Assembly (NCBI RefSeq): GCF_000738735.6
Contig: NC_046339.1
Span: 22,805,714 to 22,869,713 of the forward strand
Origin: Corvus cornix cornix
Taxonomy: Eukaryota > Chordata > Aves > Passeriformes > Corvidae
Reading direction: 5' to 3'
DNA length: 64,000 nt
Of this stretch, positions 13,834-27,205 are shown in pieces. Both the position numbers and the translations under genes were made by a program. Within the stretch, counting starts at the first letter, position 1. The number at the start of each line of letters is the position of its first letter. The notes below the pieces were generated by a model that ran no database searches, was not told the DNA's origin, and was given only the letters and a program-made list of their open reading frames with translations.

Positions 13834-16399
13834 GTTCATTCACACAGTAGCAGAAAAGTCTTCCTAAAACCACTTGATAGATAATGAGGGTGTATAACTT
13901 TTATATAACAATAACTTTTGTAAAGGTTTACTCATTTGTACATGACATAGATGTACAAAGCAGCAGGAATATTTTCTGCTTCTTTGCCACTGAATGTGTG
14001 TCATGCAGACTGCATCTCGCTGCAGAACTAAATCCCCAGTGGTTTCTGGGAGAGGTGCATTGACCCAAGGGCACAGCCTCTTGTGCTGTCTCAAGGAGAT
14101 CAGGGAACTGCTGCTGCTGGAGTGATCCAAGCCCAGTCTCCAGCAGATGAAGATCTGTTTCTAGAGCCAGGTGTTTCCCAGCCTGCTGTACCTTCTCCCC
14201 AGTGTAGTGCTTGTCGCAGCTGGTCATGTTCATGGCACGTTGACTCTTGTAAAACTGCATCCTGCTAGCAGCAGATAATTTACATGGGAGTGTGTATTCC
14301 AAAACCAGAGACCAGCCTAATGAAGGTGTATTCTGTGTACTAAAACAATAACTGTATTTTATTTGCACTGAAAATAAACTGTTGTCATGGGATTATACCT
14401 GTTAAAGCTTCTTTTTTTTGGGTTAACTTTTTAAGGTTAAAAATGCACTTTACTCCCCAATACGGGGTTGCTGTGTTAACAGAAATATTAAAAATCAAAA
14501 TGTAAGTTTGGCAGTACTGTTCCCTTGCATCGTTTTGCCCACAAGTGTATTTGGGTTTTTTTCAGTTTCCTCAGTGGATTGCTTCCGTAGCAATGACCTG
14601 CTCTTACCTAGTCTTTCTTAAACAGAAATTATACCATCTTCTCTCATGAGATTCATCTTTCTTTGGTCTGTGCTTATGAGACTATGTATGGAAATTTATC
14701 TGTGCAAGTGAAGAGGTGACTTTACTGCCTCCTCCACAGCACTGATTCACTTAATCAGTAATTTTATTTTACAGAAGATTTCTAAAGTCCAACTTCCTAG
14801 AAGATAACTCCTGCATTTTCACATTCCTTAGCTTAGCTACACACATCACATAGAGCACTGTAAAAGGTGTTTTATTTGAAGAGCACAGATCAGTTCCTCT
14901 CCAGGCCAGGAGAGCAGCCTTATACTGGCGATGACCTCCACCTCATTATTTTTATGCTTGACCTCCTTACTTCGTTCTGCCTGTTACTTTCCAAACCTAT
15001 GCCATTTTCCCAAGAGCACTTGCTTTTTAGCTGTCACCTGTCTCTGGAGCTTCATATATGGACCCAGTTCATCGTGGTTATGGGAACTGGTTTGTACATT
15101 TCTGAGACTGGAAAGATATTTTGTATTTTCTTTCTTTTGGTGTGTGTAAGATTAAAAATTTGAAAAGCTGCTACAGAAAGCAGTGAGAGAAATTGAAAGA
15201 TTCCTAGGAAAAAGTTTCTTTCTGAATCACATCGTCTCAGTAAACACTTGTTCTTTTTAGCCTTGAATTTTAAATTGATAATATAGCTGGTGTTTTCTGT
15301 TGGTGGTTTAAGCCACATTTTTTTACACAGCTGCAGATGAGTTGAAGTTTAGCAGGTATCTTTCCTGGTGCTGTTTTTGTATAGCAAATGCTCCAAGATC
15401 CAGGGAAAAAAAGCCCCATAGATAACATGTTAGTATTTTCAACTTGTATTTCCAGAATGGTGATAATTAAAATCTCTGGTATTAATATTCCTGCTGTTAT
15501 GCTCATCCTGTACCAAAGAAGACTGGGTTAAAATTCTGCAGGCAAGATAATTGTTTCAGAAAAACTGAAAAGCTTCTTTTTTTTCAGTGTTGCTGAAGAG
15601 ATGGTCAGACTTCTTTTTTTCTTCTGTGTGCACTTAAAAATAGATGGACATTCTCTGTCTTGGACTCTTTTGTCCATGTCATTTGACTTTTCATATATTC
15701 TCTAGAATTTTGGCTCTATGTATTCCCTAGTATTTTTTATAAAATTTTTGAAGGTTTCTTTAAAGCTCTATAATAGATTTCATTCAAAAAATACTTCAGA
15801 CTGACTAACTTTTCCTCTAAGGTTTTGACTAACAAAGTTTCTGTTTATCTAATTGGAGAGTTTCATTTTGAAATGTTAGAAAATGTGTCTGGTGCTAACA
15901 TGGAGGGGTATGTAATAACAGCCAGGAGCTGTTGGTGTAGCATTGGAATTGAATATTTTTCTGCTTCTGAGGAGTAATTTTCCTGTTCTAACCAACATGT
16001 TTTCCTGTGGAAGCTCTGAATACTTCATGAGAACATAACACTGCACTTAGAGCTGCAGTAGGCTTTTAGGATTCTTTCCTGCCAAATTCTGCATCATTTC
16101 TTTATCTTATTTTGGGAATTTGTAACATGCTGCTGAGTACATGTCCCTGTAGATTCAAATACAAATCAGTTGTAACCTGCATCACAGAGGGAAACAATAT
16201 TCTTGTCTGATGTTTTTACTCCTCTGAGGTCAGCAGTGAAAAAAATCTAACTGGTAGTGATTTCCAGAAGCACAGGGTTTGAAGAAGTATTTAGTCTATC
16301 CATAACCTGATGTGGTGGGGTGTGTTTGATTCCTGTATCCTCTGGTCTGGTCTTGAAAGAACAGTCTCAACATGTTGTCATAGGAAACCTGTGTCACAC

Positions 16400-16427
<28 letters not shown>
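16400..16427. repeat. Poly(T) run (28 nt)
   Basis: Uninterrupted T run, the longest pure homopolymer in the window. It may be the poly(A) tail of a minus-strand retroposed sequence, but no body was recognised. Confidence 0.8.
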
Positions 16428-16436
<9 letters not shown>

Positions 16437-19400
16437 GAAGTAGTGGCAGCATTTTTTCCCCTGTACTTTAAAAATCACATCTCTCTTGTTTTGTTCACAG
16501 GTGTGACATTAGTAAATGAATCTGAGGACAGGATTTTCCACAAATTGTTGCCAGCACTTTTGTTAGGAAACCCACTTAGACTGGTGATGGTCCCCTTTGC
16601 CTTTCTTCTCATAACCATATATGTTACTTTTACATGTTCTCCATATTTTTTCCCCCTGGTTTTGATATATCTGAGTTACTGAAGTATTATTTGGATTGTT
16701 TTATCCCATTTCTTCCTGTTGACATCTCTCCCTTTCTTTGTTAGGTTTTATTGCACAAAATCCCTGGTAAGTTTTGAACACCATATTTTTCCCTGTCTCT
16801 CTGTTCAATCACATGTGAAGAGCTTTATTTTGGATCATTCATGTGCTTGTAAAATTTAAAATTATACATGGGGACACACAGAATTTTAGAGAGCTTCATA
16901 GATATTTGTACAACCACACTGTGAAACAATTATTTAATAAGGGACCTATTTTTAGAATTGAAGCAGAAATAAAAAAATATTTGCATTTCTCTACTTAATT
17001 AGAAACTTCAGTGTTACTTTTAAATCTGAAAGAGGAAAAGATTTTTTTAAATTTCAGAATAATTAGGTGGCAAGAAAGAGAGGACTGGGAGTGTGGTGGT
17101 GATATAGGAAAGTCAGGAAAATAAGAGCACTAATGGTGCAGAAATTTAAAGTAAGACTGTGAAAACATTCCTTGTTTCTCTCTCTCGCCTGAGCTCATGT
17201 CTGCTGCTTAAAATTTCAAATGAAAGGTTTCTCTCTTAGGTTTCTGTAACACTCTTCAAATCATTGTTTGTCTCCTGCATTTCAATTACACTTTTTCACT
17301 GAGATTGTTATTTTTTTTAACTTCGTTGTGTTTTTCCTCATTAGCCTCAAGATGACAACTGAATTAGACACGACTGTATGATAGTGCAATATTTCATGTG
17401 ATAATTACATGCCAGATTTTTTTCTGTTTCAGTTCATGGTATTCTGTTCATTGGGTGGGTTTCTGTCCCCATAATTTTTCAGCCCTTTTGTATTTCAGTT
17501 GCTTGAAAATTGGCCCTTTCTGCTTGAGATGAGAGTTCTGTCTGCTCAGAAAGAGCAGTGCTTTGTAACTCAGTGCTCTGCTTTCTGCCAGCACTTCATT
17601 TCAGTAGACCTGCTGCTTCTTAGTTTGCTCAGCCTTGGTGGCATTGCAAAATGGAAAGAGCGACTTGAATGGCCTCTATCTTCATATCCCTTCTTGGATC
17701 TTTTACACTTGCTAATTGGATTATTGACTGACACAAATCTTTTCCTACAGTCTATACAAAGTTTGATAATCTTTCTGTTGGCCCCCTCACCTCACCCCGG
17801 CCCTGCTGCTGTTCACATACTACTGAGAGTATTGTCAGTCATGCAGTTTTTGCCCTAGAACCAAAGAAAATGGTTTTCCCAGTTTCTGTGTACCTAAATT
17901 CAGTATTTCTTCGCTTGAAATTATAATGGACTCATGATTATGAGATGTTTTGTAATGGTAAACTGTCAGAAATAACTTACATGTATTTTTTGGTTGGCAA
18001 GAAGAAAAACAGCTTTCCTGCAAGAGTGCTGTCCCTTAAAGTGAGCATCTGGCTGGACACGTGCTCATCTGGTTCTGGCCAGATGATCATTCGTGGCTGT
18101 CCTTAAATGTAATTTACTTGACTGACAGTTGTTAGTACTTCTCTCAATGGGATGTTAAAATGGTAGGAACCTTCCCTGTCATCTTAACCATGAAGACACA
18201 TTGAAAGCTATTCTCCCAGTTAAAGAATATCAAGTTGACTGAAAGGTCTTGGTAGTCCTTCTGTGTTGGGTGTTTTTATTAAAAGATTCTGGGTTCACTT
18301 GGCAGTAAGGGTATACCAAGTTATATAAAAGACTTCTTGTACCTTCTTTTACTGAGATCCACAAATACTTTTCATAGTTTTTAGCAGCTTTCTGAGAGAA
18401 TTCTCTGGTCATGTGGCCACACAGGGGTTTGAAACTTGGATTAACCTCTAAACTAGGTATTTGGGCTGTTCTTTTCTATTGCAACAGCCATAATCACCAG
18501 CAGAACTCAAATGAGCATTCAGCAGGATGTTAAAGGAAATTACTACTGGAAATTACTACTAAAGGTTACTCCTAGCTTTTCTGGAAGTCTTTGTTCCCTT
18601 CCCAGAGCTGGGAGCTAAGTAATCTGACTTTACCACTTAGAACCTTGACTGAAATTTTGGTCAAAGCAGAGATCTAGAGGCAAGGAGGTACTAAACTCTA
18701 CAGTGTCTGCCCTGTTTTCCTTCCTTTCCCCTCTGTTAACTAAATTGCCAGGCTGAATTTTAGGATGCACCAAAGTTTCTTTATTAGCTTCAAGTTAATG
18801 TAAAAATACATGTAAATTGATACTGTGTTTTTGTGAGTTTCAGAAAAACTATCAAACTTTGGCTTTGCTTAATAGTGTCACACAGGTGTAACAGGCAAAG
18901 GCTTGACGAAAGTGTGCTGGTGGAAAGGCTGGGGATCTTGACTCCCTGTTGGCAGCCAGTAACCACACCAAGTCACCATTTTCAGTAATTAGTGACCAGA
19001 ACTAGTTTCTTAGTGTGTGTTTAGAAAAGGCCACTGAAGCTACTCTAGGTTCAGTTCATCTCAAAGTAACATCAGTTTCTGGGAGCTTGGCTTCAGGTAC
19101 CGGTTTTTAACTCATGCCCCACTTTGTTTTTGATTCATAAAATACAAGTGTATATTCTGACTATTCAGTAGTTACTTTGACATAAACTATCACTGTGAGA
19201 CTTTGTATTATTTGATATTCTAATCAAATTCATTTATTCTGGTTTGGCTTTTTTTTTAAGTTGATGGTACAGGCTGTAGGCAGATTCCCAAACACTTGTT
19301 TGGTTCATATTTGGAGGACTTGACTGGGAACATTTTAATGTGAAAAAATTTTTGGTCTATGTTTACAAAATAATATACTGCCCAGCAGTTTGATTCTGTA

Positions 19401-19858
19401 CCTAGATATAAAGCCACAAAGCTATGGAAACTGCAGAGTCATGATTGAAAAATAATTGAATTTCTCATCTGTTAAGTTCATGCTTTTTCTTGCTTCGAAG
19501 GGCCACACGTTGTTCCGCTCTTGGACACAGCTGTACTCGTCCCTGTTCTATGTTCCCCTGTTCTGTGCCATGCTGTGTTTAGATGAGATCAGTCCTGTCT
19601 GGTGGCTCCAGACAGTCAACACTCCTTAGAGGCAGTGCAGGCTTTGTCAGATCCAGTGACTAGTGCCAGATACTTGAAAGGAAGGTGCCAGAAAACAAGC
19701 AGTAGAAAACTGTGGGACGCTCTTACTGAGGGAGTGGGGGTTTGACTCCTGTCAGCTGTTAATGTTATGAAGCATGAGAGTTTTTCTTATAATTGCTGTT
19801 CATTTTTAATGTTTCTTGTATGATATTTTTCTTATCATTAAATGTAAATGCCCTTGTA

Positions 19859-19864
19859 AATAAA
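19859..19864 (+). terminator. Candidate cryptic/intronic poly(A) site upstream of WDR33 exons
   Basis: Canonical AATAAA preceded within 55 nt by three TGTA motifs (ttgtatg, aatgtaaat, cttgtaaat), the CFIm-type upstream element. A GT-rich segment (gtgtgttgctgcttt) follows about 25 nt downstream. All parts of a functional site are in the right order, on the same strand as WDR33. Confidence 0.45.
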
Positions 19865-19975
19865 TATTTTCTGTCAATGAAAAGCAAGTGTGTTGCTGCT
19901 TTCAAAGTAGGCTGGCTAATTTTTTAACAGAAAAGAACATCTAGTCCCAGCTACTTTACAGGTAATGTAAACAGC

Positions 19976-19999
19976 AAAAAAAAAAAAAAAAAAAAAAAA
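19976..19999. repeat. Poly(A) run (24 nt)
   Basis: Uninterrupted A run about 110 bp downstream of the AATAAA at 19859. No retroposed gene body recognised. Confidence 0.8.
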
Positions 20000-22900
20000 T
20001 TATGCCACCTTTTGCAATTAAAAAAACTCCCTTTTAATTCTCTGCTAAGTACATGCAAAGAAATCATAATACGCAGTGAGAATTTTAGTCAATAACTATG
20101 CCTGCGTGCAAAGTAGAATCCAGTCTGTGTTTCATAAATAATTTAACTGTGAGGAAAACCCATCTTTGTCCTTGAACTCCGCTGCATTACTGCTAAGCAC
20201 TCGCATTTCTATTTGGAATAAGAAGGTGTTGGAAGTTTTAATGTGGTATATCTTCTCTTTGGACACTTTCTGCCCTTTTTTCCCTGTCATTTCTCTTGAG
20301 CTAGCTCTGAGCTTTCTAATGGCTTTTTTGTTTAAGATTAATACAGACCTTTTAATTAGAAATACTGACTGCTGTATTGCAGTAAAGCCTTGTGCTGCAT
20401 CTAAAGCATCATCACATAAGTGATCTCTCTGTAACGGAGCTGCTCTTACTGATATAAATAGGTGATTAAGTGCATAAAATTGTGGTAAGTTAAAATATCT
20501 GGATGCTGATTAAGCAAAATTAGTGACATTTTAGTAATATTTTTACATACTAAAATAACTTACTGTTGATAATTATGTGGTCAATCTAGAGATGACTTAA
20601 CTGTGTCTTAATGATAAGAAATTCTGAAACATGCATATTTAATTGATTTTTTTTTTTGTTCTCACTAAGGCAATGTTAAACACCTCTTGACATTTTACAG
20701 GTTCTGGTCCCAGTCAGGCTTGTTTTGTCCTGATATGTTTTACAGCATAAATAACCTGATCAGGTGTAGGTAGTGATAACACTGAAAAATAAATTCAGGA
20801 GCTAGAAAAAAGAATATATGTCTAAAAGGAAAGGTATCTTTAGAGTGTTTGTAGACTCTAGCATGAACATACTACTCAATGATTAAAAAACATGGACCTG
20901 ACACCACAGATCTAAACTAGCAAGCACCTTCAGCTATGTGGATTTTGTTTCTGTTCAAAACAATTCATTTCAGCTTTGGAAGTTGCTCAGTGAATTGAAG
21001 AATTTAAACAATCCCTCTCAGTTTAACGTGTGTAGTGAAAAACGTAACCCTTCATGATCAGGTCAGGTCCCAGGTACACTGGAACTCAGCTGCTTTTCTT
21101 CTCCTTGCTGTAAGCAAGCACTTACAGAAGGTACTGTCATTGAATTTCCACAGATGTAAAGAATTCAGATCGCTACTTGCCTTTACTGGTAATTACATGT
21201 AATATAACAACTTTTATTCATTATTCTGTACAGTGTATTTACCATTACAAGCTGTGCAAACACACAGTTAGCATTAAATTTAAACTTGTTTTGCCAGTTC
21301 ATTAGGGTTTTGTAGAATTCAAACTGTTCACTGAGTGGTATAAGTTTGGGACTAGCATATACAAATTTTAAACTCATTTATGGAAAAGTAATTTGTTTAC
21401 CCACACCTGTTTCATTAGTGTTTAGTGATTATTATTGTTTCTTAAACTCCTGATTTCACAGATCATACACCTGTTACAAGCTTTTGTCTGTGAAGAAATT
21501 ATAGAAGTGTAAAGAAAAAAAATTATTTGTAAATTTTTAAACAGAGATGAATTATGTCCCATTCTGTTGCTGGATTAGTGGAATACTAAGGATCTAGAAA
21601 ACATCCCCTGTAGGTAGATGAAAACCAGCAGTCTCTCTGCTGTGTCTCTGGATAACAAGTTCAATAAACTAGGAGAGAGCTAGACTGAGCAACAAAGGAC
21701 AGTAAAACTTGTGCTTGTGGTACAGAAGTCTGAAAGTATGGTGGAAGGCATTATTCTTAATCCAGTGAAGACTGAAAGGAGCTTTTCCCTTAATTTATTA
21801 TGCACCAACCTCCCACATTATGCTAAAAAGCACAAGCTGGCTGTGTATCTGTAGGGGGAGGGTTTCTATGGTATTCATTCTTGGAGTGGAGAAGAGGAAG
21901 TGCAAGAGCTCGTAGGACAGTTCACATAACTTGATAGGGCAAAGAAGACTAAATTATAGAGTTAAATATAAACCTACCCTTCTGCTGACCTGATCAGTGG
22001 GATCAAGACAGTACCCAGGCTGTTTTAGGTGTGAGGTATTCAGTTCCTAAGTGAGCTGTACATGGAAGCAGGGAAGTGCTGGGGAGTGGGTAACTGTCAG
22101 GTAACATTTTAAAAGCCTTTCATAAAAATGGAACAGGCAGAATAATCCAATTGGCCTAATAGGCTAGAAGCAAATAGTAAATTTTAAGGGAATTATGTAG
22201 AAAACTTAGAATTCCTTTCTGCTAACATGCTTGTTTCCATTATCTTTGACTTGCAGGTCTCTTTTCTGTCTCCCTTGTCCTCTCTTTTTTGGGGGTGGAG
22301 AACCTTAGTTTCGTTGGTAGTTAGACCTAATGCCTCTTTGCAGATCCCTTGGAAATAATCCTCTGCAAAGGCCCTGCTGTTAGAGAGGTGTGCTGTTGTT
22401 TTGGGGATACAGAGTACAGGAAGGTGAATGTCAGCATGTGGTGACAAAAAGGCTTCAATCTGACCAGGCCAGGTGGGGGATACACAACTCTATTTACTCC
22501 CTATTTAGAACAGTGTAAGAGAACCAGGTGTCTTTAAAAAAATGAATCCGAGTAAATAGAATTCGAAATGAGAAACAGTATCATTGCAGTTAAATGATTA
22601 TGTTAATTCTCTAAAATATAAACAGTTATAAATATCCATTTTCTTTGGAACATGGGTGTTAAAATGTTAAGATGCCTTAAGGCTGGTGTCTTTGTGTGTA
22701 TACGTTCACATAATTGCTGAGAAGGATCTAGAAATTTTCCAGTATCGTCTATCAAATTCTCTTTGAATTTATGTGCATTCAGAATGGGGCACATCCCATG
22801 GGGAAAGAATGTAAAACAGAAAAGTTAAGCTACAGCAATAAACCTGATATATCTGTAACTGCTATACACAGTTGCATTATAAAATATTGGATATCTTATA

Positions 22901-25900
22901 AACTGTAATATAGAGACAGTGATTCAAACCAACTTTTTTTACACTGTAAGCTATATTCAGAAAGTCATAAATGCAGAAATGAGTGTGAGGAGGGAAAAAA
23001 AAAATCATGTCCTTAATTTATGTGTACTTTTTCAGACTTCTGACATACTTTATTTGATCAAATAGGATTACACATAATCCTATTATAGCTTGTTATGCCT
23101 TTCACTAGCCAGGATTTCTGTTTAGTGTCTTTTAAAGAACAACCCTTCAAAGAAATTGGCTAGATGTACTAACAATCAGTATTTTAATTAAGAGGATTGT
23201 AACTAAGGGCACTCAAAACATTTATTATGCATGTGAAAGGTAATAGTAGGGAACTACTTTTGTATCTGAGCTTTTTAAAGGTGCTAGATATGCCTGCCTT
23301 TGTTTTTCTGCAAATTTTTTAAATGGTTGAGAAAAGTTATAATAAGTAAAACCAACAAGTGTTAGTATATGGGTTTATGCTCAGACATTCACTCATGATT
23401 TTAAATGAGTTGAGTTTCTCAAAAATCTTTGCCTTCAGTCTTTCATTTTAGTTGGTTTATGGGCCTTCCATTTCCACAACTCCTACACAATTCACACATT
23501 TCAATTCATTTATCCATAAATCATCCCTGTTAGACAGGGAATTGTTAATAAGGTCCATGCAAAGGAGCAGGAGTTGTTCAGGGAGGAATTCTCACTCCAA
23601 AGCTCTGATCAGAGAGGCAGACGTGTGTGACTGCTGAAATTACTGAGCAAAAGCTGTTGTCAGCAAACAGGGAATGTAAACTGCAGAGATTTGCATGAAT
23701 TAAGGTTTTCTCAGCTTGGCATTTGGGGACAAGGGGGTTTTGTACCAGAGGAGAGGCTGATTCCCAACACTAAGAACTGAAAACAACTGTGAAATAAAAT
23801 CTGTGAGGTGGCTTTTTCCTGGAATGTTATTTTAAATGTATTTTCTGCATCATGTGTCTCATTACAGATAATAGTGTGTGCGTCTACCAGCAGAAAGAAG
23901 GAAAAGCAATATACAACGTCAGTTGCTTCAATTTTAAAAGAAATTAAGAAAGGTCTGATTAGATGATGCTATTCAGTTATTTTGGTTATGTAAATGTTCT
24001 GAGTTAGTTCATCCCTTAGAAATAGTTCATTTAAAGCATATTTGTTGTAGGGAAAAATTTATTTTCTCTTGAGAATGCTTCATTGCATTAGGAACCTAAA
24101 GCTAAGTGTGTGATGATCCCATTTCTGCAGAGCTTTGGCTGAGATGGCTCTGCTGAGGGCAGGATAGATTACAAAGGAGGGTCCCAGTTTTCCCCTCTGC
24201 TGCCATAATCCAGAGTGCCTTGGTTGAAAGAACGCTCTCTGCAGGAACTGCCAGTTAGCTGTTTAATCATACAAAGATTATAATGATTATGTTTTTCAAT
24301 AATATAAGTTTCTTCTGATCCCCATGGACAATACTAATGTGCTGATAGCCAGAAGCCTTTTGATAAGTACACAGTAATTTATCTGCTCTAATTACAAGTT
24401 CTGAGTGTCCTGGCATCTTCTCCTGCTTCTCAGCTCTGTGCTCTGGGCCTAATGGGTAGTGACTATCAAACTTGGCTCTCAAAAGCCCATCAGCCTGGTG
24501 CTGTGTGTCACTGTCTCTCCTTTTTGAAGACTTTGGAAGGGTTGATGCTTCAATTGCTCTGTTTAAGATTGCCCATTCTAAGCCTTACTTTTCTCGGGGT
24601 ACATATTTGTATTTGGGCTGGCTTAACTCAAGAGCCTAAACCAGGGCCTTGCACAGGATGAGCTATCACCCAGGCATGGCCTTTCACCAGCATCACTTGT
24701 TTTGTGGATGCAATCTTTTCTGTCAAGCAGAGTTAGCCCTACATCTCCCTGTGCTTTTCCATTGCTAATTGTCTGTATTTCAGGAGCAGCAATGCCAATG
24801 TCACTCCAGTCCCTGCGGGTAGGGGTTGTTACAGTTTTGCTGGGCTTTGTTTATTTCATACCTACGATGGTACTCAAGTATTCTTGTCTGAACACATTTT
24901 CATACAGTTGAACCAAGTATTAACTTTAATGGAGTGTTTTTCTGTAAGGGCCTGGTTTTGCCCTTGACTTAAAATGTCCTGTCTTTCCCTGGGGACTGCA
25001 TGATAGCAACTACCCACAGAATATCTTTAGCTGGAAATTTGCAAGCGTGGATTCCCCTCCACTGTGGAGGAGGAGCACTTTCTCCCTTACTCCTGGCTGA
25101 ACTGTTCCTTCCAGATAAACACTGGGAAGCAAGATTTGTTCAGCATTCAGCTTCATGTTTCAGTCGAGAGACTTAGTCAGAACAAATGCAGACAGTGCCT
25201 GTCACTTCTTTCTGCATTAGAAAAGCCAGAGAGAAAGGAAATGCAGCACCTCAAGAGTGCCTCTCTGCTGGTAGCCCAGACCACCAGAGCACATTGACGG
25301 TCTTGGCAACTTGAGGATGTTGCTCCTCTCTGAAGCCCTGCATATTCCAAAGACAATTCTGCCTGCTGTGGCTGGGGAGGAGCTGGGTTCCTTCATCTAT
25401 ATTGTCAGTCAGTTGTTAAAGTTGTTCCCATATACTTACCAAGGCTGGATTCATATCTTCTTTGGTCAAGAACCTCTTCCCTGTCTGTCCTTTCCTCCAG
25501 AGAAGAGGAAAGTTGCACTCACTTGAGAGTGTACTCCATGTGTTATCAGTTTGCTTCTGTCTTAAGATACAAGTATATTGCTTACTCCTTTCTTAGCTAG
25601 CACTCAGTACTCTTCCAGTACTTTGTTAGACAGACACATTCCTGGAATCCTGTTCCTATCTCGCTTCTTCAGTGAACCGAGGCCATTCTTCTACTTTGCC
25701 ATGTATGTAGGCATAAACATTGGGGGGGTAGGAGAAAGGGGAGAATTACTTCATTAACAGTACTTCTAATTGGGGATTCTTGTCAATTGTGCCAATTTGC
25801 TAAACGTATAGAAGTGTTGTGGCCCTGTGTGCATTCTGCTGTGCATTTTGCCATAAGTGCACCTGAGGGATCTCTCAATAAACAGTAACTGCTTTTATCC

Positions 25901-27078
25901 TTTTAATCATTGGTTTGTGATTTCAGGGCTCATAAAGGCTTCAATTCTAATTTGATTTTTCTGTGGCCTCAGGAAAATTTCAACTGATACTTATTTTTAA
26001 TGTCTTGTCAAAGTGAGATCTGTATTAAGACAGCTTGTGCTGCTTAAACTTACATGTTCCACTGTGTAGCAAAGCAGTCTGTGTGGGAGCTGTCTGAATT
26101 GATGGGAGTCCTTAGTCTTTCGTGGAGTATGCTCCCATTCTTCCATGCCATTTATGACTTCAGTGCCTTTGTGTTGCAGGCAGAGCCTCCTTTCTCAAAT
26201 TGCTTTTTTCTCCAGTTACTGCATGCTGCCTCATTTTCTGGGATGGACTATTACTGTTGGCCCTCCCTTGAAGTGGGCTGGTGTGGAGAGAGATTGGAGA
26301 AAGAAATTATTGTTTGTTATTTCTTCTCTGAATTCCTATAGTTAACCTCAGAAACCTCATTTTGTCATGCAGCAGGAACATTTTGTTGGTTTTTTTTTTT
26401 TTTTAATGGATTTTAGCTCATCTGAACAGCACTGATTCTCTCTCAAGGTCAGTCAATTTAAAAGGAAATTATATCACAAGGGTTTTTCTCTGCTAATTCT
26501 TAAGCATTGGAAAAACCTGACTCCCTGTAAACTGATAAGAGATCACATCTCATAAGATTTCTTTTCATCATATGCTAATTTAGTTTTCAGATCCATTAAT
26601 TTCTTTGCTTATTTTCTGACAGGACAGCAAAAGGATAGTACTGATAAGATAAGAACAAATAGGAATTTGCTTTATATTTCTACAGTTTTTCACTGAGAGT
26701 GAAGTGTAACAGAGTCATTTTACCTCACCACCTCCATATAAATGCTTCATCAGAGTTACATTTAAAATACTGTGAAATTGTATAGGGCCAAAGCCTAAAG
26801 AAAAGTATCAATTTAAACAGAAACTTCTTAGATAATTTTTCCAGTGAGCTTGATTTGAGGGCATAATCTGAGGAGAAAATGCTCCTGTTAATTAGTGGGA
26901 AGGAAGGCAAGCTAAATGACTTGGAAGAGATTTTATTTAGTTTATGTTTTGTAACCTGTGCTCTGTGATGTTTTTCATTCAGTTTTACATTAGTTATAAG
27001 GTGTGCACCCTGTAATTTTTCAGTGTCTTTTCAGTGTCTGTGAAATCTCAGAATGGACGATTTTTATCTTCTTAACAG

Positions 27079-27205
27079 GACATGGAGCAGATGTGAAATG
27101 TGTTGACTGGCATCCAACAAAGGGATTAGTTGTTTCAGGAAGTAAAGATAGCCAACAGCCCATCAAGTTCTGGGATCCAAAGACTGGCCAGAGCCTTGCC
27201 ACACT
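27079..27205 (+). CDS. WDR33: WDR33 exon (WD blade beginning GHGADVKCVDWHP)
   Basis: First WDR33 exon recognised in the window. It is preceded by a cttaacag acceptor, starts in phase 1 (first G of the GHG glycine lies in the previous, unseen exon) and ends in phase 2 at a gtaag donor. It encodes one WD repeat with the HPTKGLVVSGSKDSQQPIKFWD core. Reading through the donor gives a TAA stop at once, so intron retention here adds no residues. Confidence 0.96.

Larger units (their letters stand above)
1..27078. other. Long non-coding interval upstream of the first recognised WDR33 exon, probably intron
   Basis: AT-rich DNA with only short spurious ORFs. I looked for the WDR33 N-terminal parts and the first WD blades and did not recognise them. 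Human WDR33 has large 5' introns, so this is most simply one long intron. It contains CR1 pieces (about 7.25-8.04 and 10.4-10.55 kb), a 22-A run at 13812, a 28-T run at 16400, a 24-A run at 19976 and a cryptic poly(A) site at 19859. A short divergent exon could have escaped reading by eye. Confidence 0.6.

Noticed and set aside
16443..16682. 79-codon plus-strand hydrophobic frame as a possible membrane-protein exon
   Set aside because: No conserved motif, T-rich DNA biases towards Phe/Leu, and no supporting splice context.
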